DNA from: Spirosoma profusum
Lineage (GTDB): Bacteria; Bacteroidota; Bacteroidia; Cytophagales; Spirosomataceae
Direction: 5' to 3'
Assembly (NCBI RefSeq): GCF_014699005.1
Contig: NZ_JACWZY010000025.1
Coordinates: 62,001-126,000 of the forward strand
Length of the DNA stretch: 64,000 nt
This document shows, in pieces, positions 55,171 to 63,633 of this stretch (positions are counted from its first letter, which is position 1; each line of letters opens with the position of its first letter). The translations under genes and the position numbers were made by a program. Under the pieces are notes generated by a model. That model did not search any database and was not told where the DNA came from. It saw only the letters and a list, made by a program, of their open reading frames with translations.

Positions 55171-57675
55171 ATGAAAGGGATTTTCACCATACTGTATCTT
55201 CTCCCTTCGCTTCTTCTGGCGCAGCAGGCTGAAATCTGGATTTCGCCAGATGGATCAGATGCAAACGCGGGAACGAAAGAGAAGCCGTTTGCGAGCCTTC
55301 AACTGGCACTACGTAAAGTTCGTGAACTACGTCGGCTGAACGATCCGAACGTAACGCAAGGGGCACACATCTACCTACGTAACGGCTTGTATGCGCTAAG
55401 CGAATCTGTGTTCATTCGCCCGGAAGATTCCGGTACGTCTATCAGCCCAACTAGTATTGAAGCAGCTCCCAGCGAGAAACCGATTTTGAGCGGTGGAATT
55501 GCCATCAAAAACTGGCAAAAATTGAAAGGAAACGTAGCAGGTTTGCCCAAAGAAGCCGTTGGAAAAGTCTGGGTGACTGATGCGCCAAAAGTAGGAGGGA
55601 AGCTGCTGGAGTTTCGTCAATTGTGGGTGAATGGCGAAAAAGCGATACGTGCCAAAGACACGCCTTACCCACTCATGAACCGGATTCTGTCGTGGAACAA
55701 GCAAGAACAAACCTGCTGGATTCCCGCTCCTAAATTCGGTGATTTATCAAAGGCAGAGGGATTGGAAATGCTCATTCATCAGTGGTGGGCCACTGCCAAT
55801 CTACGTATCAAACAAATTGGCGTACAGGGCGATAGCGCTAAAATCTGGTTTCACCAACCCGAAAGTCGCATTCAGTCGGAACACCCCTGGCCCGCGCCCT
55901 GGCTTTCTAAAGAAACGGGAAATTCGGCCTTTTACCTGACCAATGCCATTCAATTCCTAAACCAACCCGGCGAGTGGTTTCTGGATACCAAAGCCGAAAA
56001 AATCTATTACATCCCACGTCCAAACGAAAACCTCATAACCGCGCAGGTTATCGTGCCTTCGCTCGAAACACTGGTACGTATCACCGGAACAATTGATCAT
56101 CCCGTAACGAACGTAGCGTTTAAAGGAATTTCGTTTCAGCATACGGGCTGGCTACGTCCGTCGCAGCAGGGGCACGTACCGCATCAGGCGGGATTGTACA
56201 TGCTCGATGCCTACAAACTCAAAATTCCCGGAACACCCGATAAAAAGTCACTGGAAAATCAGGCCTGGGTGGGTCGCCCGGCAGCGGCTGTGGACGTGAA
56301 TTTTGCTAAACAGACGAGTTTTGAAAATTGCCGGTTCGAACATCTGGCTGCTACTGGTCTGGATTATCACAAAGGCGTTCAGGATAACCTGATTCGCGGA
56401 AATTTATTCAAAGACATTGGTGGTACAGGAATCCTTGCAGGCGTTTTCGCTGACGAAGCGACGGAAATTCACCTGCCCTACAACCCAACAGATGAACGGG
56501 AAGTATGCAGCAACCTGACTATCAGTAACAACCTGATTACCAACGTAACGAACGAAGATTGGGGATGTGTGGGTATTGGAGCTGGTTACGTCAGAAGTAT
56601 CACCATCGAACACAACGACATTAGTGAAGTTGGCTACAGCGGCATCAGCATGGGCTGGGGCTGGACACGTACCATCAACGCCATGCGAAACAACCGGGTG
56701 GTGGCGAACAAAATCCATCGCTACGCCAAGCACATGTACGATGCGGCTGCCATTTATACGCTGTCGGCACAACCGGGTTCGACTATTGCCGAAAACTACA
56801 TTGACAGTGTTTATAGAGCTCCATACGCACATCTTCCGGCGCACTGGTTTTACCTCTACACCGACGAAGGTTCATCCTATTTTACGATCAAAGATAACTG
56901 GACGCCTTCCGAAAAATACCTGCAAAACGCTAACGGGCCGAACAACGTCTGGGAACGTAACGGCCCGAACGTAGCAGATAGTCTCAAAACCAAAGCGGGA
57001 CTGCAACCAACGTATCGACATTTGCTCCGGGAGAAGGTGTCCGCCGATCCGCAGTGGCGTATCAATAAGGAAAATCCAGTAATCGTCGAGTTGACGACCA
57101 GCGATAATCAACCGCTTGATAAGCAGAAACTAAATGCGGTTTTAGTCAAAAATAAGGTCAATTCAAACTCGCTCTATCAGTGGCAAAATCACTACGTCAT
57201 TTTCGATAAAGTGCAGGATGTTTATGTGCTGAGCGAGCGATTGAAATCTGCGTTTCCAACTGCCAAAGTCAAAACCTATTACGACCTGTTTTATGAATTT
57301 AACCGGAGCCACTGCGAAACGGGCTCAGTTGCAGGCGAGTGGGAACATACCATTTTAACGGCTAATCTGGTCGCTGATACGTCGCTGCAAAACAAATATT
57401 TAACGTATCACGCTACACAGTTTGAGAAGTGGCCGGAGGTGTCGAAAGGTTTTTGCAACGCGCAATTTCAGCAACTACTTCTATACCGAAATGGTCGACA
57501 ACTGATGCTGGTAATTAGTATTCCGAAAGGCGAAAGTTTAGGCAAACTCAACCCGAAAACCACCGAAAATAATCCGCGCGTTGACGAGTGGAATGCCCTT
57601 ATGAAGAAGTATCAGGAAGGGATTCCGGGTACAAAGTCGGATGAGGTTTGGGTGGAGTTGAAAACGATCAAATAA
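55171..57675 (+). CDS. Right-handed beta-helix protein fused to an L-rhamnose-mutarotase-like domain
   Basis: Start at ATG 55171 (834 residues), giving signal peptide MKGIFTILYLLPSLLLAQ. The mature N-terminus (WISPDGSDANAGTKEKPFAS) is the usual opening of parallel beta-helix carbohydrate enzymes, and stacked coils run to about 600 (FENCRFEHLAATGLDYHKGV, SITIEHNDISEVGYSGISMG), as in GH141-like or polysaccharide-lyase-like proteins. From about 727 a DUF718/RhaM-like domain follows (YHATQFEKWPEVSKGFC and WNALMKKYQ), a fold that interconverts anomers of L-rhamnose or L-fucose. The fusion suggests the enzyme releases a deoxy-sugar and presents the right anomer; inference only. Confidence 0.8.
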   Translation: MKGIFTILYLLPSLLLAQQAEIWISPDGSDANAGTKEKPFASLQLALRKVRELRRLNDPNVTQGAHIYLRNGLYALSESVFIRPEDSGTSISPTSIEAAPSEKPILSGGIAIKNWQKLKGNVAGLPKEAVGKVWVTDAPKVGGKLLEFRQLWVNGEKAIRAKDTPYPLMNRILSWNKQEQTCWIPAPKFGDLSKAEGLEMLIHQWWATANLRIKQIGVQGDSAKIWFHQPESRIQSEHPWPAPWLSKETGNSAFYLTNAIQFLNQPGEWFLDTKAEKIYYIPRPNENLITAQVIVPSLETLVRITGTIDHPVTNVAFKGISFQHTGWLRPSQQGHVPHQAGLYMLDAYKLKIPGTPDKKSLENQAWVGRPAAAVDVNFAKQTSFENCRFEHLAATGLDYHKGVQDNLIRGNLFKDIGGTGILAGVFADEATEIHLPYNPTDEREVCSNLTISNNLITNVTNEDWGCVGIGAGYVRSITIEHNDISEVGYSGISMGWGWTRTINAMRNNRVVANKIHRYAKHMYDAAAIYTLSAQPGSTIAENYIDSVYRAPYAHLPAHWFYLYTDEGSSYFTIKDNWTPSEKYLQNANGPNNVWERNGPNVADSLKTKAGLQPTYRHLLREKVSADPQWRINKENPVIVELTTSDNQPLDKQKLNAVLVKNKVNSNSLYQWQNHYVIFDKVQDVYVLSERLKSAFPTAKVKTYYDLFYEFNRSHCETGSVAGEWEHTILTANLVADTSLQNKYLTYHATQFEKWPEVSKGFCNAQFQQLLLYRNGRQLMLVISIPKGESLGKLNPKTTENNPRVDEWNALMKKYQEGIPGTKSDEVWVELKTIK

Positions 57676-57681
57676 TCAAAT

Positions 57682-57771
57682 TTTTGTCATGCTGACGAAG
57701 GAAGCATCTTAAGGCATCCTAACGTATTAGTAAGGAAAGTTTAAGATGCTTCCTTCGTCAGCATGACAAAA
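57682..57771. repeat. REP-like palindrome, family A, copy 3
   Basis: Arms 57682-57712 and 57741-57771 are perfect over 31 bp, core TTTTGTCATGCTGACGAAGG then CATCTTAA. It sits between two co-directional genes of the glycan locus and overlaps an apparent upstream ATG (57763) of the oxidoreductase gene, which I therefore reject as a start. Confidence 0.8.
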
Positions 57772-57789
57772 TCAGGCATAGACAAAAAC

Positions 57790-58851
57790 ATGTTACGATT
57801 AGGCATTCTAGGATTAGGCGAAGGACGTAGTACAATGTCAGCGGCATTGTCGAGCCCGAATTATGAATTGGTCAGCGTTTGCGATCAAAAACTGGAACTG
57901 TGTCAGCAACGGGAAAAAGAGTTTGATTTTCACAGCTATACCACAAACTACAAAGACCTGCTCGATGATCCAACGATTGACGTCATAGCGATCTACACCC
58001 CCGATCACCTCCACGCTGAGCACACTAAACAGGCCATGCTTCATGGCAAGCACGTTGTCTGTACCAAACCATTTATCGATGATTTGTCGAAAGCAAAGGA
58101 ATTGATTGAGGTCAGCGAGAAAACGGGCAGAAAGGTATTCGTCGGGCAAAGCTCTCGCTTCTTCGAGCCGATGAAAAAGCAACGTAGTGATTTTGAAGCG
58201 GGCTTAATCGGTGAACTGATCACCATCGAAGGCTACTACCACGCCGATCATCGCTGGTTTCTGGCCAAAGGCTGGTCACTGGAAAACGCCTTTAAATGGT
58301 TATATGGCGGACTCAGTCATCCGGTCGATTTTATCCGATGGTATTTGCCAAATATCGAGGAAGTGATGGGCTACGGCATGCTTAGCTCCAATGGACGAAA
58401 AGGTGGCCTGAAAAATGCCGATACCATGCATTTCATTTTCAAAGCTGCCGACGGACGTATCGCTCGCGTAAGTGGTGCGTACACCGGTCCCGTACAACCG
58501 GTTGTGCGCGACTCTGAAATGAGCTGCATACTACGTGGTACGGAAGGCTGTAGCCAGGCCGATTACATGGATTTGCGCTACGTTATCACGACCAATACGG
58601 GCGAAGAAATCGTGCAGACCTGGGAGCACAAACTCAAACACTATTTCCGGTTTGAAGGCAAAAGCCATCATGCCGGCGAATACCAGAACTACCTCGACTA
58701 TTTCGCTACGTGCCTCGAAACGGGGCAAACTGCTTACCCGGACATCCGAGAGGGTATTGGTACCGTAGCGCTACTTCAGGCGATGGATAAATCGCTGCAA
58801 ACGGGTCAACCTGTGAAAGTGCAGGACGTATTGAGTGAGTATGGGCTGTAA
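57790..58851 (+). CDS. Gfo/Idh/MocA-family sugar oxidoreductase
   Basis: Start at ATG 57790 (353 residues); an earlier in-frame ATG lies within the REP palindrome. A Rossmann domain with LGILGLGEGRS (NAD(P) site) is followed by the conserved Lys in CTKPF (the usual EKP with Thr for Glu) and the C-terminal beta-sheet domain with GLSHPVDFIRWYLPN, whose His/Asp are the usual catalytic set. No signal peptide, so cytoplasmic. In the locus it probably oxidises or isomerises a released sugar after uptake by the following symporter. Confidence 0.88.
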   Translation: MLRLGILGLGEGRSTMSAALSSPNYELVSVCDQKLELCQQREKEFDFHSYTTNYKDLLDDPTIDVIAIYTPDHLHAEHTKQAMLHGKHVVCTKPFIDDLSKAKELIEVSEKTGRKVFVGQSSRFFEPMKKQRSDFEAGLIGELITIEGYYHADHRWFLAKGWSLENAFKWLYGGLSHPVDFIRWYLPNIEEVMGYGMLSSNGRKGGLKNADTMHFIFKAADGRIARVSGAYTGPVQPVVRDSEMSCILRGTEGCSQADYMDLRYVITTNTGEEIVQTWEHKLKHYFRFEGKSHHAGEYQNYLDYFATCLETGQTAYPDIREGIGTVALLQAMDKSLQTGQPVKVQDVLSEYGL

Positions 58852-58862
58852 CAATGGAACGC

Positions 58863-58915
58863 GGATTTTTATGATTAGCACAGATCATAATGAATCATAA
58901 CCATCATAAAAATCC
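58863..58915. repeat. Palindrome between the oxidoreductase and symporter genes
   Basis: Arms 58863-58875 and 58903-58915 are perfect over 13 bp (GGATTTTTATGAT and its complement) with a 27-base A+T-rich loop that itself contains ATCAT/ATGAT repeats. The sequence vaguely resembles the 42-bp palindrome at 4097 (both have GGATTT...AAATCC edges). Confidence 0.6.
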
Positions 58916-58955
58916 TCCGGGGCCGCCCGTGCAGTTCTATATCTATTCCTAAACC

Positions 58956-60539
58956 ATGAACAACATCACCGACCGCTTAACCGCTTTAGATTATGGCATT
59001 GTGCTGGCCTATCTGGTTATTCTGGCTGTCATCGGGTACCGGGCCAGCCGACCGAAAAAAGGGCAGACCGATGATACGTTGTTTCTGGCGAATAAATCGC
59101 TGGGGTGGGCGAGCATTGGGTTCAACATGTGGGGAACCAACGTTGGGCCGTCGATGCTGCTGGCGTTTGCCAGTATTGGGTATAGTACGGGGATTGTTGC
59201 CATCAATTTCGACTGGTACGCATTTGTGTTTCTGTTTTTGCTGGCCATCGTATTTGCTCCCAAATACCTGGCAGCCAACGTAATGACCATGCCTGAGTTC
59301 ATGGGAAAACGCTACGGTGAATCGACCCAGACGATTCTGGCGTGGTACGCTCTGATTAAAATCCTGATTTCGTGGCTGTCGCTGGGGTTGTTTGCGGGCG
59401 GGTTTCTGGTACGTCAGATTCTGGGCATTCCGATGTGGCAGTCGGTGATTGTGCTGGTGTTATTTGCCGGGCTGTTTGCGTATACGGGCGGCCTGAAAGC
59501 GATTGCCCGCGTCAATGTGTTTCAGATGCTTTTGCTCATTGGTGTATCGCTGACGCTGACTATCATCGGTATTAATAAAGTCGGCGGATTAGAAGCTGTT
59601 TTTCAGAAAGCACCGACTGATTACTGGAGTCTGATTCATCCCGTCAGCGACCCGAAATACCCCTGGCCTGCCATTTTGCTGGGCTATCCGGTAGCAGCTA
59701 TTGCGTTTTTCTGTACCGATCAGGCGATGGTGCAATCGGTTTTGGGAGCCCGAAATTTAGAGCAAGGGCAATTGGGCGTCAATTTCATTGGCTGGCTTAA
59801 AATCTTGTCACTGCCGCTGTTCATTTTGCCGGGAATTCTGTGTTTTATTCTCTTCCCAAACCTCAAAAATCCCGACGAAGCGTACATGACGATGGTAACA
59901 AACCTGTTTCCGCCGGGCATGAATGGGCTGGTTATTGTCGTGCTCATTGCAGTGCTGGTTGGTACGATTGGCTCATCGTTGAACTCACTCAGTACGGTGT
60001 TTACGATGGATGTGTATGCGCAAAAAATCAATCCAAAAGCCAGTAATCAGGACCTGATTCGTGTTGGGCGAATGACTGTTCTGGCAGGATGCGTGTTTGC
60101 CGTTGGTGTGGCGCTGGCAATTGATAGCATTAAGGGGTTGAATCTATTCGATGTATTTCAGTCAGTTTTGGGGTTTATTGCCCCGCCCTTATCCGTCGTT
60201 TTTCTCCTGACTGTATTCTGGAAGCGAACGACACGTAGCGCCGTCAACACCGTTCTGTCTGTTGGTTCCGCGTTTAGTCTTGGCGTTGGCATTCTATATT
60301 TATGGGTCTTTCCCGCCGATCAATACAGCTTCTGGCCGCACTACTTACTCCTGTCATTTTCTATTTTTGCTACGTTATTTCTGAGCGCCATCCTAATCTC
60401 GCTGCTCGACAGAAATCCATCTGTTTACGTACCCGATCAAACGGAACGTAACACGATTGCCAATCCCACACAAACCGTCTGGATTGCGTGGGTTTCACTG
60501 GCGATTGTGATGGTAACTTTATACGTAGTGTTTTACTAA
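58956..60539 (+). CDS. Sodium:solute symporter (SSS/SGLT family)
   Basis: 527 residues with about 13-14 membrane helices. It begins with a short periplasmic N-terminus then LDYGIVLAYLVILAVIGYRA, followed by the SSS signature regions (FLANKSLGWASIGFNMWGTN, where the Asn/Gly break is typical, and GTIGSSLNSLSTVFTMDVYA near 335). SSS carriers bring sugars or similar solutes in with Na+. Its position between the Gfo/Idh/MocA and GH95 genes (21 bp to the latter) indicates uptake of a monosaccharide released by the locus, probably L-fucose or a related sugar. The ACGTA/TACGT word is at moderate density (eight in 1584 bp). Confidence 0.9.
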   Translation: MNNITDRLTALDYGIVLAYLVILAVIGYRASRPKKGQTDDTLFLANKSLGWASIGFNMWGTNVGPSMLLAFASIGYSTGIVAINFDWYAFVFLFLLAIVFAPKYLAANVMTMPEFMGKRYGESTQTILAWYALIKILISWLSLGLFAGGFLVRQILGIPMWQSVIVLVLFAGLFAYTGGLKAIARVNVFQMLLLIGVSLTLTIIGINKVGGLEAVFQKAPTDYWSLIHPVSDPKYPWPAILLGYPVAAIAFFCTDQAMVQSVLGARNLEQGQLGVNFIGWLKILSLPLFILPGILCFILFPNLKNPDEAYMTMVTNLFPPGMNGLVIVVLIAVLVGTIGSSLNSLSTVFTMDVYAQKINPKASNQDLIRVGRMTVLAGCVFAVGVALAIDSIKGLNLFDVFQSVLGFIAPPLSVVFLLTVFWKRTTRSAVNTVLSVGSAFSLGVGILYLWVFPADQYSFWPHYLLLSFSIFATLFLSAILISLLDRNPSVYVPDQTERNTIANPTQTVWIAWVSLAIVMVTLYVVFY

Positions 60540-60560
60540 CCCTTTGTTTCGAAAGGTTAT

Positions 60561-63410
60561 ATGACTCACCATGCTTTGCTTCTGCTGACTTTTCTTTCCT
60601 GCCTGATACGTAGCGTGCAGGGGCAATCTCCCGCCAAACAATCCCTTTTACTCTGGTACAAACAGCCAGCCAATCAGTGGGTTGAAGCTTTGCCAATTGG
60701 CAACGGTCGATTAGGGGGAATGGTGTTTGGCGGTGTAGAAACCGACCATATCCAGTTCAACGAAGAAACGTTGTGGACAGGCGGGCCACGTGACTATCAG
60801 CGTGAAGGAGCTGCTCAGTATCTACCCCAGATCCGCCAGTTATTGACTGATGGGAAACAGGCTGAAGCCGAAAAACTGGCGCAGGAAAAATTCATGGGGC
60901 GTCAAAGTAACGAAGATGATTACGTCCAGAAAAAAACGGCATGGTTTGAGCGAGTTCGGAATGTAATCAACACGCAACAGAATCCGGCGTCTGCTACGTT
61001 CGATGACCATTCCTGGAAAACCATGACAGTGCCGACTGTGGATGGTTGGGAGAAAGCCGGACTGGAAGGGCTGGACGGTGTCATTTGGTTTCGTACTACG
61101 TTCGATTTGCCCGCTTCCTGGGCAGGAAAGGACGTAGTACTCGATATGGGACGAATTCGTGATCAGGATTTTACGTACCTGAACGGTGAACTGGTTGGTT
61201 CCGACGAAGGAATTACCAAAAACCGACGTTACAAGATTCCGGCAGCCAAATTGCACGTTGGCAAAAATCAATTGGCGATTCAGGTGATTAACCTGTTCGA
61301 CAAGGGCGGGTTTATTGGCGTTAAAACTAATCAGCCGACGTTTGTGGTGTATCCAGAAGGTGGTAAACCAACCGATGGCGTACCGCTGATTCAGCCGTTC
61401 AAGTACTGGATTCAGGATAACAGCCCGCCCGCATCGCCCCGTTATCAAGCCGATTATCAACCTTTTGGTGACCTCTGGCTAAATTTCAAAGGACAAAGCA
61501 ACGTGGCAAATTATCGTCGCGAACTAGATCTGACAACAGCGATCTCCCGCGTCACGTATTCGGCCAATGGCGTGAACTTCACGCGCGAATATCTGGTGAG
61601 TGCGCCCGATCAGGTAATGGCTATCCATCTGACCGCAAGCCAATCGGGGAAAATCAGTTTCGAGGCATTGCTGGATAGTCCACATCGGAATTTTTCGGTT
61701 CGGAACGTTGATGATCAGACGATTGCGCTGGCTGTTCAGGTACGTAACGGGGCGTTGCGGGGAGAGAGTGTACTACGTATCCAAACCCAAAAAGGCCAGG
61801 TTAGCGTTTCGGGGAATAAGCTCATCGTTTCGGGAGCCGACGTAGCGACGTTGTACGTAACGGCAGGAACCAATTTCAAAAATTACAAGGACGTATCGGG
61901 CGACCCAGCCGTAATGAGCCAGCAACCACTTCAGACGCTACGTTCCAAAACGTTCGAAGCTGTCAAAGGGGCTCATGTGCGGGACTACCAATCGTATTTT
62001 AATACGTTGTCACTGGATTTAGGCCGCTCGCCAAATGAGCAACTTCCGACCGATGAGCGGCTAAAGCGTTTTGAACAAACATCAGACCCGGCACTGGCGG
62101 CTCTTTACCTGCAATACGGTCGTTATTTATTGATTTCGAGTTCGAGACCAGGGAATCAACCCGCCAATTTGCAGGGCATCTGGAACGATTTGCTCACACC
62201 ACCCTGGGGTAGTAAGTACACTACGAATATCAATCTGGAAATGAACTACTGGCCTGCCGAAATGCTCAATCTGTCGGCCTGCCACGAGCCCATGTTTACC
62301 GCTATCGAGGAAATGGTCGAAACTGGGCGCAAAACGGCGAAAGCACATTACAACGCTCGCGGCTGGGTGCTCCATCACAACACCGATCTCTGGCGTGGGA
62401 CCGCCCCGATCAATGCGTCGAATCATGGTATTTGGGTGACGGGCGGAGCCTGGGTTTCGCGGCATTTGTGGGAGCATTATCGCTACACCCAGGACCGGGA
62501 TTTTTTGCAGAAGCGAGCCTATCCGATTATGAAAGAAGCGGCTCAGTTTTTTGTGGATTTTCTGGTTAAAGATCCGGAAACGGGCTGGCTCATCAGCACG
62601 CCATCCAACTCGCCTGAACACGGAGGTCTGGTGGCAGGGCCAACGATGGACCACCAGATTATCCGTGACTTGTTCAAGAATTGCATGGGTGCCAGCGAAG
62701 CCCTGAACACCGATGCTACGTTCCGCGATACGTTAAAAACAATGTATGGCCAGATTGCGCCAAACCAGATTGGGAAACACGGTCAGTTGCAGGAGTGGAT
62801 TCAGGATGTCGACGATCCCAATGACCATCACCGGCACGTATCACACCTCTGGGGAATTCACCCCGGCACCGACATTACGTGGGACGAAACGCCCGACCTG
62901 ATGAAAGCTGCCCGGCAATCGCTGCTGGAGCGGGGTGATGAAGGAACAGGCTGGAGTCTGGCCTGGAAAATTAATTTCTGGGCACGTTTTCGGGATGGAA
63001 ATCATGCTTTCAACATGCTCAAGCTATTGTTCCGGCCAGCTATCTCACCGGAGGGCGTAACGGGTGGAGGCTCTTACCCAAACCTGTTCGACGCGCACCC
63101 GCCTTTTCAGATCGACGGCAACTTTGGCGGGTCCAGCGGTATTGCCGAAATGATTGTGCAGAGTCAGGGTAAAACAATTGATTTGCTGCCTGCCCTACCG
63201 TCTGAATTGCCAACAGGTCATATCAACGGCATTTGCGCACAAGGTGGTTTTGTCCTCAATATCCGCTGGCAAAACGGACGTCTAAACGGTGTTGACGTTA
63301 CGTCGAAAGCAGGTCAACCCTGCGTGCTACGTTACGGGGACAAGCAGGTGAGTTTGAGCACTGAGAAAGGCAAAACGTATCGGTTAGATGGGGAGTTGAA
63401 GGTGCTATAG
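60561..63410 (+). CDS. GH95 alpha-L-fucosidase/galactosidase with inserted sandwich domain
   Basis: 949 residues with a signal peptide. GH95 landmarks: ALPIGNGRLGGMVFGGVETD at the N-terminus, NLQGIWNDLLTPPWGSKYTT with TNINLEMNYWP (the Asn pair of the active site), Glu686 in NSPEHGG and Asp852 in QIDGNFGG. Between MG at 112 and YQPFGDL at 299 sits an extra segment of about 185 residues, where typical members have only a short loop; it contains VIWFRTTFDLPASWAGKDVV and TYLNGELVGSDEG, the pattern of a GH2/sialate-esterase-like jelly roll. It probably adds carbohydrate binding. Last gene of the plus-strand locus. Confidence 0.9.
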   Translation: MTHHALLLLTFLSCLIRSVQGQSPAKQSLLLWYKQPANQWVEALPIGNGRLGGMVFGGVETDHIQFNEETLWTGGPRDYQREGAAQYLPQIRQLLTDGKQAEAEKLAQEKFMGRQSNEDDYVQKKTAWFERVRNVINTQQNPASATFDDHSWKTMTVPTVDGWEKAGLEGLDGVIWFRTTFDLPASWAGKDVVLDMGRIRDQDFTYLNGELVGSDEGITKNRRYKIPAAKLHVGKNQLAIQVINLFDKGGFIGVKTNQPTFVVYPEGGKPTDGVPLIQPFKYWIQDNSPPASPRYQADYQPFGDLWLNFKGQSNVANYRRELDLTTAISRVTYSANGVNFTREYLVSAPDQVMAIHLTASQSGKISFEALLDSPHRNFSVRNVDDQTIALAVQVRNGALRGESVLRIQTQKGQVSVSGNKLIVSGADVATLYVTAGTNFKNYKDVSGDPAVMSQQPLQTLRSKTFEAVKGAHVRDYQSYFNTLSLDLGRSPNEQLPTDERLKRFEQTSDPALAALYLQYGRYLLISSSRPGNQPANLQGIWNDLLTPPWGSKYTTNINLEMNYWPAEMLNLSACHEPMFTAIEEMVETGRKTAKAHYNARGWVLHHNTDLWRGTAPINASNHGIWVTGGAWVSRHLWEHYRYTQDRDFLQKRAYPIMKEAAQFFVDFLVKDPETGWLISTPSNSPEHGGLVAGPTMDHQIIRDLFKNCMGASEALNTDATFRDTLKTMYGQIAPNQIGKHGQLQEWIQDVDDPNDHHRHVSHLWGIHPGTDITWDETPDLMKAARQSLLERGDEGTGWSLAWKINFWARFRDGNHAFNMLKLLFRPAISPEGVTGGGSYPNLFDAHPPFQIDGNFGGSSGIAEMIVQSQGKTIDLLPALPSELPTGHINGICAQGGFVLNIRWQNGRLNGVDVTSKAGQPCVLRYGDKQVSLSTEKGKTYRLDGELKVL

Positions 63411-63469
63411 TAGGTAGCTTTTGCACAGAACGCTTAAGCTTATACGTTACGTGAATAATGGGTAGTTAA

Positions 63470-63504
63470 TTTTTGTCATCCTTCCTTCGTCAGGATGACA
63501 AAAA
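63470..63504. repeat. REP-like palindrome, family A, copy 4 (short form)
   Basis: Arms 63470-63481 and 63493-63504, perfect over 12 bp (TTTTTGTCATCC and its complement), with the remnant loop TTCCTTCGTCA. It looks like a collapsed copy lacking the inner part of the other three. Located between convergent GH95 and SusD genes. Confidence 0.7.
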
Positions 63505-63633
63505 ACACTGTTAACCAAGTATTTATTCTTTAAAGGCCCATTACATTATTCAATAAAAATCAACCCTGCCTCCGTTGGTAGAAACTACACAAGGTAAGCA
63601 GGGTGAAAGCAATCTATTTACTCTTACTCTGTT

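Noticed and set aside
57763..57789. Earlier ATG for the Gfo/Idh/MocA gene
   Set aside because: It lies within the right arm of the family A palindrome and adds nine residues before the Rossmann strand.
5161..63504. The repeated palindromes as CRISPR repeats or a CRISPR array
   Set aside because: Copies are single, kilobases apart, with no regular spacer array and no cas gene.
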